Positions 46,520 through 59,260 of a stretch of DNA of 64,000 nucleotides are shown here, one piece after another. The position numbers and the translations under genes were made by a program. Numbering within the stretch: position 1 is the stretch's first letter; every line of letters starts with the position of its first letter. The notes below the pieces were generated by a model, which did no database searches, had not been told where the DNA came from, and saw only the letters and a list, made by a program, of their open reading frames with translations. Source of the stretch: Theobroma cacao (lineage: Eukaryota > Streptophyta > Magnoliopsida > Malvales > Malvaceae); NCBI RefSeq assembly GCF_000208745.1, contig NC_030858.1:18027946-18091945 (forward strand). Direction: 5' to 3'.

Positions 46520-47304
46520 TCCACATTAATCAATTTCCTCTCACCCACTTCATCCCAACAGAGTGGAGTTCGGCACTTCCTTCCATACAAAGCCTCGTAT
46601 GGTGCCATCCCAATACTAGACTGAAAACTGTTATTATACACGAACTATACCAATGGCAAGTGTCTGTCCCAACTTTCAATGAAGTTAATGACACAAGCCC
46701 GTAACATATCTTTTAGAGTCTGACTAGTCCTTTTAGATTAACCATCAGTCTGCACATGAAAGGCAATACTAAATCTCAATTTAGTTCCAAGAGCTTCCTG
46801 AAATTTCAACCAAAATCGATAAGTAAATCGAGGGTCTCGATCTGACACAATAGAAACTGGAACTCCGTGTAATCTCACAATCTCATCTATATAAAGTTTC
46901 GCTAGTTTCTCAATAGAATACGTGCTATGGATAGCCAAAAAATGGGTGGACTTAGTCAATCTATCCACAATCACCCAAATAGCATCATTCCCACTTTATG
47001 TCCACGGCAAACCCAATACAAATTCCATAGTCACGTGTTCCCACTTCCATTCAGGAATTGGTAAAGGTTGAAGAGTACCTGATGGGTTTTGATGTTCCGC
47101 CTTAATCTGTTGGCATGTGAGACATTTTGCTACAAACTCTACTATGTCTCGTTTCATACCTGACCACCAATAACTTTCTTTAATAGTCCGATACATCTTG
47201 GTGCTTCCGAGATGTAAAGCGTAGGCGGAAGAATGAGCTTCCTCCAAAATAGCCCGTCTCAACTGATCATCCTTAGGGACACAAATTCGGTCTTTAAGCA
47301 TCAA
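46520..47304 (-). pseudogene. Tekay integrase catalytic region, broken
   Basis: HHCC finger: HSSAYALHLGSTKMYRTIK and CLTCQQIKAEHQ. Core: VTMEFVLGLP where the family has DF, so the first catalytic Asp is Glu; then [13 protein letters not shown] (second Asp kept) and QTDG, a stop, [15 protein letters not shown] where the family has SERT, so the catalytic Glu is Lys. A stop also follows VLGLPWT. Two of three catalytic residues are lost. The reading ends at the nested insertion. Confidence 0.85.
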
Positions 47305-47469
47305 AGTACCATCATCACTGAGTCTAAACTCGCTAGTTTCTCCATCTTGCAGCTTTTGAACTTCTTATTTCAACCAATCATCGGATTTTTGCAATTCTCT
47401 TATTTGATTCAACAATGAAGGTCTCACAACAAAACTAGCAAGTAGGGTTCCATCCTCACCATTATTCAA

Positions 47470-48800
47470 CTAGATCCCTAGAGATTTCATCTCAAGTAAT
47501 ATCGAAAAATAAGAACTCTGAAGTACAGCTAATGAAGATGAGGATTTACGACTTAAAGCATCCGCTACAACATTTGCCTTCCCTAGATGATAATCACTCA
47601 CCAAGTCATAATCCTTAATCAACTTCAGCCACCGTCTTTGTCTCAAATTAAGTTCTTTCTGGGTGAGCAAATATTTCAAACTCTTATGATCAGTAAAAAT
47701 CAAACAACACTCACCATATAAATAATGTCTCCAAATCTTTAATGCGAAAACTACTACTGCCAACTCCAAGTCATGAGTAGGGTAATTCGTCTCATGCTTC
47801 TTCAACTGTCGGAAAGCATAAGCTATTACTTTCTCATCCTGCATTAATACACACCCTAATCCCAACTTAGATGCATCATTGTATACCACAAATTCTTTTC
47901 CATTAACAGAAAGTGTTAAAACGGGAGCGGAGGTCAATCAGTTCCTCAGCTCCTGAAATCGACTCTCACAGACATCATCCCACTCAAACTTAACTCCTTT
48001 ACGAGTCAAACGAGTCAAATGAGCTACTATCAAGGAAAATCCCTGAACAAATCTCTTATAATAACCAGCTAAGCCAAGGAAACTGCGAATCTCAGTTACC
48101 GTTCTTGGTTGCTCCCATTGTAAGATTGCCTCAATCTTCTTGGGATCGACATAAATTCCAGCTCCAGACACCACATGTCCCAAGAAAACCACTTTCTTTA
48201 ACCAGAATTCACATTTAGAGAACTTGGCATAGAGTTGTCTCTCGCGCAAAGTTTGCAACACAATACGCAAATGGGCAGCATGTTCATCATCATTCTTCGA
48301 ATAAACCAGGATGTCATCTATGAACACTATCAAAAACTTATCTAAATATGGATGAAACACCCTGTTCATAAGATCCATAAAAGTTGTCAGGGCATTAGTT
48401 AAACCAAACGGCATCACCAGAAACTCATAATGCCCATAACGCGTCCTAAAAGCAGTCTTGGGTACATCTTGCTCCTTAATCTTCAACTGATAATACCCAA
48501 ACCTCAAATCAATCTTTGAAAACACCATAGCACCTCGTAATTGATCAAAAATATCATCGATCCAGGGTAGAGGGTATTTATTCTTGATGGTCACTCGGTT
48601 AAGCTGACGATAATCGACACACAATCGAAGAGTGCCATCCTTCTGCTTTACAAATAGGACTGGTGCTCCCTAAGGAGAAATGCTAGGGCGAATGAAACCT
48701 TTATCCACCAAATCTTCCAACTGGACTTTCAGTTCCTTCAACTCTGCCGGAGCCATTCTATATGGAGGGATAGAAATAGGTGAGGTACCCGGAAGTAAAT
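47470..48800 (-). pseudogene. Tekay reverse transcriptase and RNase H, broken
   Basis: [19 protein letters not shown], a stop in [55 protein letters not shown] and FIDDILVYS (catalytic pair intact) in 48624-47938. A stop separates RT from RNase H, which reads [70 protein letters not shown] and ADALSRK in 47937-47470. Here the RNase H start is DASK. The RT-RNase H core is the best preserved Gypsy pol in the window. Confidence 0.9.
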
Positions 48801-49484
48801 CGATAGGGAACTCAAGTTCTCGATCAGGAGGTAGTCCCGGTAATTCAACAAGATCTCACTTACTATTGGGACATTCTCTAATTTAGGTTCCCCCTTTGAA
48901 AGATCAATCACATGAGCCAAATAAGTCAGATACCCTTTCTGAACTAATTTCAAAGCTTTGATGGTCGAGATTACATAGGACGATAATACTCGACGTTCCC
49001 CTACAAAAACAATCTCTGCTCCCTTTGAATTTCGAAGAATAACTTCTTTTCGAAAATAATTCACGTTCGCCCGATGTGCAGTTAACCAGTCCATACCCAC
49101 TATCAAATCGAAATCTTGGATCTCTAGAGGAATCAAGTCACCCTTAAATTCTTCCTCACCTACCCTTACTCCACAATCTCTATAACAACTGTTTCTAACT
49201 AGCTTCTCTTTTAAAGGGGTGTGAATTACAATTTTCTCCTCTAATGGTGGCAAGTTTCTATCAGCAATTGATGCAAATGCTATACTCACATAAGACCTAT
49301 CTAAGCCAAAATCTATTAAAACATAAGCATCTTTATCAAATAAAGACATAGTACCTATCACTGCTCCAAGTCGGACCCGTGCCTCATCTTCCATCACAGC
49401 GAAGACTCTTGTCGAAGTACGAGTCTGTGGTCTCGAAGGTGGATATGCCAGGGTCTTACACTCTACACCAGACTGTATAGCCAC
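48801..49484 (-). pseudogene. Tekay protease, active site damaged
   Basis: Contains FAVMEDEARVRLGAVIGTM, YVLIDFGLDRSYVSIAFAS, LIPLEIQDFDLIVGMDWL, HRANVNYFRKEVIL and VPIVSE. Family active site is D-S/P-G-S; here it is D-F-G-L, so the catalytic motif is altered. It runs on from gag in the same frame, as usual for Gypsy Gag-Pol, and reaches the RT region with a frameshift near 48860. Confidence 0.85.
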
Positions 49485-50770
49485 TCTTTGCCTTGGTGGT
49501 AACTCAGAAGGATCTCTCCTCTACATATCCGTACGAGCTGGTGGAGACGGAGCAGTTGCAGTAACTCGTTTTAGCTGTGGGCACTCACTCTTAATGTGGC
49601 CTGGCTGATCACAATGATAACATCGTATTGGTCCCCTACACGGCCCAACATGATTCTTCCCACATCTCTTGCATCTTTCAGAACCTCCGAAACTCTTTCA
49701 GGAAGTAGTCATCGTAGATCTGCTGAATCTCTGAGGCCTCTACTGTGTCTGTGAAAATGGAGGTCGAGGAGATGTCACTGAAACAGAGGTAGTACTTCCT
49801 AAAGCAGATGAGTCTTTGCCCCTTTTTGGTGGCTGACTGAAAGATACACTCAGATTTCTCCTTTTTGCAAACTCAGTCCGAATCCTCTTATTCTTAATCG
49901 CGAGCTTCTTAACCCGTAAAGCCATCTGTACGACCTCCTTATGTGGCTCCCTACCAGTCACTGTCATCCGCTCTCTAATCTCATTACGGAGCCCTTCCTC
50001 GAAATAACTGGCCTGATCTTACTCAGATTTCACTAGATCCGGCACATATAATATCAACTCGTTAAAACGAGTCTCGTACTCCTCTACAATTAGATTTCCT
50101 TGTTTCAAGCTTAGAAATTCTCTTTTCTTTTCTTTTTGATCAAAGTAAGTGAAATACTGACCATCGAATTCCCTAAGAAAGTCAGACCAGGTCGGAGGAG
50201 TAGTGGAACGGGATTTTACTGAATTTCACCATGTACGAGCTCTCTTATCTAGTAATCTCGTGGCCACCATCAATTTCTGGTCATCATCCAATCTCATATC
50301 AGAGAACGTTTCTGAAACCTAATTAATCCAATCTTTGGCTACGGTTGGGTCCAACTCCCTTATAAAAGAAACACAACCAAATTGCCTAGCTTCCTTCCAC
50401 TTCTTAGCAATAGAGACATCTAGCACTGGTGGTGGAACAGGAGGTGGGGGTGGTGGTACTGAAGGAGCAACTGGTGGTACTATAGGAGGGGCCTGACCAG
50501 CTTGAGCCTGGCCAGCAATAGCTGTAAAGAAAGCTACCAATGCCTGGACTGACTCAAGAGACATGGTAGGAGTACCAGTAGGTGGCGGAGGATGTAGAGA
50601 ATGTGGAGGAGTCTCGGCTTGCTCAGCAGCAGGTGCTACCCGAATGGTGGATGCAGCCGATTCCTCCTCTACTGTATCTGGCTGAAGACGTTGGGAACGA
50701 CCTCTTCCCCTCCCAATCGATCTAGTGGGAGGTGGACATCCACGTCGAGGAGGTATAGCAATCTATACAA
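49485..50770 (-). pseudogene. Tekay gag, broken
   Basis: The N-terminus is basic and Pro-rich (PPRRGCPPPTRSIGRGRGR); its ATG is not visible and may read ATT (near 50762). Then MSLESVQALVAFFTAIAG, a Pro-rich linker, ELDPTVAKDWIN followed by a stop, and the gag core with WSDFLREFDGQYFTYF, LKQGNLIVEEYETRFNEL, and a stop in VKSExDQA. The CCHC knuckle CYHCDQPGHIKSEC is intact at about 49600. It is the capsid and RNA-binding protein of the element. Confidence 0.85.
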
Positions 50771-50920
50771 TGGAACAAGGTAAATTTAATCAACCTTAGA
50801 CTCTATATGCAAATTCATGAATCCTATTCAACCTAACCCAACTTAACTTAATCTAGGGCTACACTGACATTGTAAATTTTTAACACTACTTTAAAACTAA
50901 AAACTTTGATCTTTAAAACC

Positions 50921-50936
50921 AAATGCTTTGATACCA
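50921..50936 (-). promoter_or_regulatory. Primer binding site (initiator tRNA-Met) of Tekay
   Basis: The minus strand reads TGGTATCAAAGCATTT, 7 bp inside the 5' LTR, complementary to initiator tRNA-Met over TGGTATCAxAGC. Confidence 0.8.
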
Positions 50937-50943
50937 ATCGAAT

Positions 50944-53929
50944 TGTCACTACCCGGTACTCCTCTCAAGCCCGTGACAACCATCGCGGTGTCCCGGTAAA
51001 CACTCATTACCCGAAATATCAACCCAAAACCCCGCAAGGCTTTAATATCAGTTTCTCATTTCCCTTGTGAGCAACTATTGTCAAATATCATGTTTTAAAA
51101 GATTTTAAACTATTTCCAACTTAAAACAAATAAAATATTAATTTTTGTCTCACAGAGGTATTTTGGTCATTTTTTCAAAAATTTTGAAATCCGCTAAAAA
51201 TGTAGTAAGCGAGTACAAAACACATAATTCATAATAAAAAATGAGTTTTAAAGTCTAAAATCTTCATTTAAAACGAAATTGTGATTGTTTGGATATAATA
51301 GGAAAATAAAATAAATATTAAGTAAAATATTATATTTTCTTATTAAACAATATTTTTAGAGTTATACGTAGATAATTTTTGTAGCGTAAAAGCAAAGTAA
51401 ATTCATACATACTGTAATACAGTAAACCAGAGTATTTAATTTAATTTATAATAACAAGTGGGCCCCCGAATAACCAAAAATAAAGAGGACTGTGAACCTA
51501 CAGTTTGAAGGAATGCAAATCCAAGGGTAGTCCTCGATGAACTCAGCTATCTACAACCTAATCTGAACCTGAAATGGGTGGAAAGGAGAGTGGTGAGATT
51601 TTATAATCCCAGTGAGTAAACAAACATCATTCAAAAGATCTAAAGTTCGAGTAAAAGGAGACAATTAAAATATTTCATCTCAATATGTATTTCATAACAT
51701 AAATGTTCATTTCATTTAAATATTCAACATGGCTAATGAGTATCTTAAAAGCTTGGCTCCTGCCAAAATCATTCTCGGAGATACCTTAGCCGAGACATCT
51801 AACCGAGTCCGCCAAGGTTGTTAAAAAGTTCGTATACACGTAAATATATTTTTAGTTTGAAAAATACAGCCATTCCTTGGCATTAGCGGAGTTCATCATC
51901 ACAAGGTGGTTCGGCGTGACGTGAACTCTGTCCATACCTCAGGAGATACACTATGCGCCTCTCCGACCGAGGTACATATATATATATATATATATATATC
52001 TCTAGATTTCGTGCCCCCCTAATAGGCTGGTCCACAGAATCTGCCGACTGCAGCAAGCTAAACCCACCATACAATAAAATTTTGACAGCATGACAGGGCT
52101 AATATTTTACTACCCAGCTTGCAAGGGTAAAATAAAATAATTCATACAATTCATAAAACACAACCCAGCCAGTCATGCTAACGCAATAACAATATAACAT
52201 AAGCCATCAATTTTCAATCATAAATTTACAACATAACAAGTGGTCTCCAATTACTTTATTTTTCAAAATCATTATTTTGTTTCAAGATAATTTATAAAAT
52301 CCTTTCATGTAAATACATTTTGTTTGTAAAACACAAAGGTTTACCATTTAAACTCCTTTTCATAAAACTTCACCCAAACTGAATAAAAACATACTTTAGA
52401 TAATTAAAATGATAGTAAGGTTACTCACTATTTCAGGAGTCGAATTTCTAGAGTACTCTAACTACCGATCCTCGGGTACAATTTCTTTGCCTTTATCGGA
52501 GGATTCACCACCTAGACATAATACAAAATCGAGAAACTTACTACATTGGTACTAAATCGAAATTAAACTAATTTAGACTACTAATGTGTGATATGGAATG
52601 CAAAAATGTCCGAATAGCCGTTTAAATACGGTATTCGACCTAATTCACATTATTTTCAGTGTAATTGGCTAAAACCTCCAATTTAACTCCAAATCGATTT
52701 CTTTCACTTTCTACACTCCAATTATACTTAAAATACCTCAATGACTATGAATGTAATTCAATTTATCAGTCCAAACTATAAATCGCACATGTCTATACAT
52801 TAGGTAAAAATTCATATTTTCATGCCAAAATTTCCCATTAAATTTCTAGCTTCACCAATCATTAAATATCACCAAAATATCATGAAATATCATCAATTTT
52901 AGCCTCAATATTCTCTCTAGAAACTTCGGCCAATGAAGAACACATAAGGAATGGGTGATTTTCAAGCTTGATACTTACACTAAACACCATAAATCATTAA
53001 AAACATCCATATAACTTAAAATCCTACCAAACCATCACCAAACTCTCTCTCTCTAGAATTCGGCCTTCATGGGTTTCATCATGCCAACTAAATTTTCAGC
53101 CATGGAAATAAGAAAATAAAGCATGGGTACGCTAGATCTCAAGCAAAAATTGAAAAATCATACCTTATCTTGCTTGATTCCTTGAAATTTTGTGAATTTC
53201 TCTTGAATTTCTTAGCTAGGTTTTTGTTCTTCTTCTTTTCTCCCCTTTTCTTCCTTTGGCCGGCCATATGAAGAGTAATAGGCTGATTTATATGCTGACT
53301 TTTAAGGAAAATATTAAAGAATTAAAAGCTTGACACTTGTCACCTTATCATTGGTCCATTTTGAAATTCTTAACTATTAAGCTTTTTTTCTCCACCACAT
53401 AAAATCCTTCAATTATCCATAATAATATTGGGTAAAATCCATGTGATGGACAAGTGTTGGGTGGTGTAAAATTATAATTTTACCCCTGGAATGGCAAAAT
53501 TACCGTTTTACCCTTATGCTCCAAAAAATACCGAGATCATAATTTTTTTCACTTTTCAACCTCAAATCATACTCCTATACTCAAATCATACTCCAATAAG
53601 TCAGATGGGGCCAAAAAATCTTTTCTAAAAATTTCCATTTTGTCTTCAGGTGGTAAATGACCATTTTGCTCTTAGATAGTGAAAATTCTGATTTGACTCC
53701 AAATTGATCCTCAAACTCTGAATTACCAATTTACGTCATCCTTGGACTGTGAAGCTCTTAATTTCACCTTAAAATTCCTATTTAATCTAGTTCGAGGCTT
53801 AATTCAACTTAGTTGTACTATTAAGTACACTACCAACTTTTTACGATTTTTAGGGGCTTTCCTAGTATGCAAGTATATTGTCAATCTCATGAATGACATG
53901 GCAAGTATTTTATAAAGTCAGGCTTGATA
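50944..53929 (-). repeat. 5' LTR of Tekay, complete
   Basis: 2986 bp, TGTCACTACCCGG to AGTCAGGCTTGATA (family end GGCTTGACA with a C-to-T change). It serves as the reference for the copies at 41130, 13121 and 15237. It contains an (AT)n run at 51975. Confidence 0.9.
51975..51999. repeat. (AT)n microsatellite in the Tekay LTR
   Basis: A run of TA/AT dinucleotides over about 25 bases. The sister LTR at 14165 has only a short ATATATAAATAT at the same place, so it expanded here. Confidence 0.9.
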
Positions 53930-53934
53930 GTCCT

Positions 53935-54900
53935 CACCATGGATTACCTAAGCGGTTGTAAGTTCAAACTTTTTATAGTGGTTTGTTGGGACCTTTTAAA
54001 ACTACCATTGATGCTACCGTTGGAGGTGCACTCATGAGTAAATCCATTGATGAGGCTTATGATTTGCTTAAAGAGATGGCTTCCAATAACTATCAATGGC
54101 CATCTAAAAGATTAAGTACAAGAAAAATTACTGGAGTTCATGAATTGGATGTGATGAATACTTTATCTGCATAATTGGCTTCTCTCACAAAGAAAATAGA
54201 TAAATTGAGTGTTAATATTGTTCAGAACCCCTTTGTGACATGAATTTTGTGGGGAAGAACATTCCAATGACAATTTTCCCCTCTATTCTAAATCTTGTCA
54301 ATTTGTTGGAAATAAATAATAAAATAATCCCTATTCCAACACTTATAATCCTGGTTGGAGGAATCATCCTAATTTCTCATGAAATAACAACCAAGGGTCT
54401 TCATTAGCATCTAAGTCAAACTTTCCTCCTGGATTTCCATCTAGAGCCCCCATGCTAGAGAAAAGCCTTCAATGGAGGAGATGTTCATGCAATACATGAC
54501 AAAGACTAATGCATTCATTCAAAGTCAAACAGCATCAATAAGAATTCTTGAGACACAAGTGGGCCAACTTGCTAATGCTCTAAATAACAAACCTCATGGC
54601 ACTTTACCAAGTGATACTGAGCCCAATCCAACAAAAAAAGGTAAAGAACATTGTAAGGCAATTAATCTTTGCAATGGGAAAAAGGTAAGTTAAGAGGTAA
54701 GTAATAAAGTTTTAAATTCAGAAACTTCAATTCAATCTAATAAGAAAGAAATTGAAAAGATGCTGAAAAAGAAATTGTGGTTGAACGATCTAATAAAAAT
54801 TCAAAAAAGAGAAATCATAATTAAAATCGACTCCTACACCTCCACCGCCCTTTCCTCAAAGATTTCAAAAAGAAAAACTTGATAAACAATTCCAGAGATT
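53935..54900 (+). pseudogene. Athila #2 gag, C-terminal half and spacer
   Basis: Resumes gag after the Tekay insertion: CPHHGLPKRLQVQTFYSG, GPFKTTIDATVGGALMSKS, EMASNNYQWPSKR, HELDVMNTLSA, a stop, LASLTKKIDKLSVN, then a frame with EEHSNDNF in place of a zinc knuckle. The spacer reads MEEMFMQYMTKTNAFIQSQT, SIRILETQVGQLANAL and CKAINLCNGKKVS (54472-54693). Several stops. The knuckle Cys residues are only partly readable. Confidence 0.8.
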
Positions 54901-55009
54901 TATTGACGTATTTAAAAAATTACATATTAATACTTTTTTTGCTGAAGCTCTAGAACGAATGCCAAGATATGTCAAATTTGTGAAAGATATCCTATCTAAA
55001 AAGAGGAAA

Positions 55010-55474
55010 TAAGGTGAGTTTGAAACTATTGCACTTACTGAAGAGTGCAGTGTCATCATTCATAATAAGCTTCCACCAAAGTTTAAAGATCCAAGTAGTT
55101 TTACTATTCCTTACATTATTGGTGCTTTTTGTTTTGTTAAAACTTTATGTGATTTAGGTGCAAGTATAAATTCGATGCCATTGTCCATTTATAAAAAGTT
55201 GGGTTTGGAAGATATTAAGCCAACTTCTGTGACTTTACAACTTGCTGATCGATCCATCACCTATCCTTATAGTATTGCGGAAGATGTTTTGGTAAAAGTT
55301 GGTAAATTTATTTTTCCAGTAGATTTTATTATTCTTGATATGGAAGAAGATCGTGAAAGACTGATCATTCTTGGAAGACCATTCTTGAGAACTGCTCGAG
55401 CTTTAATTCAAGTGGAAAAAGGTGAGCTTACTTTAAAGGTTAAAGAACAACAAGAAACATTTAGTATTTTTTGA
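55010..55474 (+). pseudogene. Athila #2 protease
   Basis: Contains ALTEECSVIIHNKLPPKF, LCDLGASINSMPLSIYKKLG, VTLQLADRSITYPYSIAEDV, FPVDFIILDMEEDRE and LIILGRPFLRTARALIQVEK. The active-site DLGAS is kept. The block 55175-55474 is open and its ATG at 55175 (MPLSIYKKLG) is inside the domain, so it is not a true start. Upstream stops make it a pseudogene. Confidence 0.8.
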
Positions 55475-57280
55475 GCTTTAAAATTTTCTAATGAACATGA
55501 TGAATGTTTCTCAAATATTATGGTGGATGGCATAACGAATAGCGTATTTATTGGCAATCATCATGATCCACTAGAAACTTCTTTGAATTCTTCATGCGAT
55601 ATTATTGATGAAAAAGTTCTTGAATATGCTAACCATCTAGATGCCCCATCGCATCTCCCGAAATCCCAATTTGAGTCTTTGGAATTATCAATTACAACTT
55701 CACCAATCAAGCCTTCCATTGAAGAACCTACTTCACTTGAGCTCAAACCATTACCTAATCATTTAAGGTACGTTTTTTTGGGAAATCCTTCTACACTACT
55801 AGTAATTAGTTTTTCGTTGCTTTCTGATGAATAAGAAAATAAACTCCTTCATAGTTTAAGAGACTACCAAAAAGCAATGGGGTGGACCATTACAAACATC
55901 AAAGGAATTAGTCCATCAATTTGCATGCACAAAAATCTTTTGGAAGACAATCACAGTGCAACCATTGAGCATCAACGAAGGTTGAATCCAATAATGAAAG
56001 AGGTAGTAAAAAAGAAATTATCATATGGCTAAATGCAGGTATTATCTATCATATTTCTGATAGTTCATGGGTAAGTCCAGTCCAATGTGTCCTTAAGAAA
56101 GGAGGTATGATTGTAGTTTCTAATGAAAATAATGAGCTCATTCCCACTAGAACTATGACTTGATGGAAAGAATGTATGGACTATAGAAAAGTGAACAAAG
56201 TAAGGATTTTTATTGCTTTTTGGATGGTTATTCTGGTTATAATCAAATTGTCATTGCTCTTGAAGACCAAGAAAAAAACATCTTTACTTGTCCTTATGGA
56301 ACTTTTGCTTTTCATAGAATGCCTTTTCGACTTTATAATGCTTCAGCCACTTTTCAAATATGTATGATGGCAATTTTTTTTTGATGTGGTTGAAAAATTT
56401 TTAGAAGTATTTGTGGATGATTTTTCAATTTTTGGGAATAATTTTGATGATTGTCTATTTAATCTTGCTAGAGTACTTAAGAGATATGAAGAAACTAATT
56501 TAGTTTGAAATTAGGAAAAATGTCACTTCATTGTACAAGAAGGCATAGTCTAAGGCCATCAAGTCTCTAGTAATGGTTTAGAAGTAGACAAAGCAAAAAT
56601 CGAAACAATTGAAAAACTTCCACCTCCGACCTCTATTAAAGGCATTTGTAGTGTTTTAGGACATACTGAATTTTATAGGAGATTCGTTAAAGAGTTTTTT
56701 AAAATTTTTAAACCACTTTGTAATTTGCTATAAAAGGATACTCCTTTCCATTTTGATGATGTTTGCTAAGATGCTTTTGTTGAATTGAAAAAAATATTAA
56801 TTTCTACTCTTATCATCACTGTTCCTAATTGGAATATTCTTTTTAACTAATGTCTGATGCTAGTGATTATACAATTGGTGCAGTTTTGGGCCAATGAAAA
56901 GCAAAGATTTTACATTTTATTTATTATGCTAGCAAAACATTGAATGAGGCTTAAGCAAATTACACCACAACTGAAAAAAAGTTGCTTGCTGTTGTTTTTG
57001 CTTTCGATAAATTTCTCTCCTATCTTGTTGGTACTAAAGTTATTGTTTTCATTGACCAAGCAGCTATTGAATATCTTATCAAGAAAAAGGATACAAAACC
57101 ACGTTTGATAAGATGGGTACTTTTGCTTCAAGAATTCGACTTGAAAATTTAGTTAGAAGAGGTACAGAAAATCAAATGGCAAATCATTTATCTAGATTGG
57201 AGAATGTAGAACAAATTAGGAATTCAATAGGGATCAATGTAACCTCTCTTAATGAGTAATTGTTTCATGTCAAAAAGTAG
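55475..57280 (+). pseudogene. Athila #2 reverse transcriptase and RNase H, broken
   Basis: 55520-55834 is the linker after the protease (LELKPLPNHLRYVFLGN precedes RT in Athila). RT: WVSPVQCVLKKGG, CMDYRKVNK followed by a gap of about 20 residues, FYCFLDGYSGYNQI, CPYGTFAFHRMPFRLYNA, EVFVDDFSIFGNNFDDCL (catalytic pair DD kept), then RNase H with [30 protein letters not shown] and [18 protein letters not shown]. At least eight stops and several slips. It makes no protein. Confidence 0.8.
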
Positions 57281-58520
57281 AAAAATTTGCCATGGTATGC
57301 AGATGTTGTGGACTATCTCGTGATTAATCTCTTCCCTCCTGGATTTAATTCGCAACAAAAGAAGAAATTCCTGTGTGATGTTAACTATTACATGTGGGAT
57401 GTGCCTTTTCTTCACAATCATTGTGGAGACCAAATAATTAGAAAGTGTTTTCCTAAAGAAGAATTTGAAAATATTCTTCACCGTTGCCATTCATCTGAGA
57501 TTATGGAAAACATTATAGAGGAAGATGAACTGTTGCAAAGGTTCTACAATTAGGTTTTTACCAGCTTTCTCTATTTAAAGATGCTCATAATTTTGTTGAA
57601 AGATGTGATAAGTGTCAAAGAATGGGCAATATATCTAGGAGACATGAGATGTCTCTCAACAACATCCTAGAAGTCAAAATTTTTTATGTGTGGGCAATTG
57701 ATTTTATAAGTCCTTTCATTCCATCCTTCAATAATGAATACATCTTGGTTGCTGTTGATTATGTCTCTAAATGGGTTAAAGCGGTTGCATTCCCTAGGAA
57801 CGACTCTAAGCTGATAATAAACTTCTTGCAAAGGAACATCTTCACACGTTTTAGGACACCTAGAGCCATAATTAGTAATGAAGGAACTCACTTCTGCAGC
57901 AAAAATTTCAAGGCAATCTTGGTCAAATATGGAGTCAAGCACAAAATAATCACTACTTACCATCTTTAAACGAGTGGCCAAGTTGAAGTTTCAAATCGAG
58001 AAATTAAAAGAATTTTGAAGAATATTATTTGTCCTTCCAAAAAAGATTGGTCCAAAAAGTTGGATAATGCTTTATAGGCTTATAGAACTGCATATAAAAC
58101 TCCAATTAAGATGTCTCCTTATGGATTGGTATTTGGAAATGCTTGTCATCTTCTAGTCGAGCTTGAACACAAGGCATATTGGGCAATTAAAAAGCTTAAT
58201 TTTGATCTTCAAGCGATCGCAGAAAAGCATCTTTTGCAACTCAATGAGTTGGATGAATTTCGTTAACAAGCGTATGAGAGTGCAAGAATCCACAAAGAAA
58301 AGACAAAATGATGGCATGATCAGAAAATCATAAAGAGAAGTTTTGAGCCTAGTCAACATTTCTCCTATACAATTCTCATTTGAGATTATTTCCTAGAAAG
58401 CTGAAATCTCATTGGTTTGAACTTTTCACTGTGATGAAAATATATCCTCATCGAGCAATGGAGGTAGCTAATGATAAATCAACCTTCAAAGTGAATAGGC
58501 AATGATTAAAGCACTATTGG
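57281..58520 (+). pseudogene. Athila #2 integrase, broken
   Basis: Zinc finger and linker: PWYADVVDYLV, GDQIIRKCFPKEEFENILHR and CHSSE. Core 57622-57969: VWAIDFISPFIPSFNNEYIL (first Asp), AVDYVSKWVKAVAFPRND, TPRAIISNEGTHFCSK where the family has SD, so the second catalytic Asp is Asn, and, after a stop, [16 protein letters not shown] (Glu kept). C-terminus: [29 protein letters not shown] and, near 58390-58520, frames with LKSHWFELF and FKVNRQ. It would have joined cDNA to the genome. Confidence 0.85.
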
Positions 58521-58620
58521 GGTGGCGATTTCAATTGTCAAAAGTCCTCAATCACGCTTATTGATGCAATTTATATCAAAGAAAGTCAAGCTGATGACTA
58601 TAAATCAAGCGCTTTTTGGG

Positions 58621-59260
58621 ATGCAACCTAAACATTCTAACTTAATTTAACTCCTTTACGGTAATTTCATTTTTTTTTTTCTTATTATTGCAAATTATTA
58701 ACAATGTATTTTAAGTTTTCAAGTATATACAACCCTCTTCCAAAAAAAATTCAAAAAAAATAATAGTAAAATAAATTTTTAAAAAAATGATTAGAAAGGG
58801 GGCTAAGCCGCAGCTTCCCTAAGGGGAGGCCACGACCCAGCAAAGCCCAACAATACTGGCTGTAACGCCCGTTAAAGGAAGCCACAGCCTCACAGCTTTT
58901 AACAACGAGGGTCACAGCACCCACTAAGGGTAGGACGTGGCCTCATGTTTTGAAAGATGACAACTTTGGGCAACCCACAGTAAAACAAAAAACAAAAAAA
59001 AGTGCGAAGGGGATAGGCTGCGACCCCCAGATCTATCACTAACGCAGGTCGCGGCCCACTAAAGCCCTAAGCCATGCCCCCCCCCCCCTTTTTCTTAAAA
59101 AAAAAAAAGAGAAAAAGAGAGCATCATTAATGGGATCGTGGCTCCCCAAAAGAGGAGGCCGCAGCCTCGTGGCTAGGTAAAAGTGTGGGTCACGGCACCT
59201 TTAAAGGCAAGCCGTGACCTCTTTTTTATGGGCTACCAATAATGGGCAACCCACGAACCA
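58621..59260 (+). repeat. GC-rich spacer of Athila #2 with GGCC/CGACC words
   Basis: Repeated words such as GGCCACGACC, GGTCGCGGCCC, CCGCAGCCTC and GGTCACGGCACC occur over 58795-59225. It matches in type the block 33940-34060 of Athila #4, which holds the perfect palindrome GAGGTCGCGACCTC. A C12 run at 59077-59088 and an A-run at 59097-59108 lie inside. No coding sequence. Confidence 0.7.

Larger units (their letters stand above)
41130..53929 (-). mobile_element. Tekay-type chromovirus (Ty3/Gypsy), minus strand, TSD GTCCT
   Basis: Perfect duplications GTCCT at 41125-41129 and 53930-53934; removing the element restores Athila #2 gag (AGGTGTCCTCACCATGG). Order on the minus strand: 5' LTR, iMet PBS, gag with CCHC knuckle, protease, RT, RNase H, integrase, chromodomain, polypurine tract, 3' LTR. 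Chromodomain and iMet primer place it in the chromoviruses, with Tekay/Del the best lineage by protein motifs. All genes carry stops. Confidence 0.9.
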
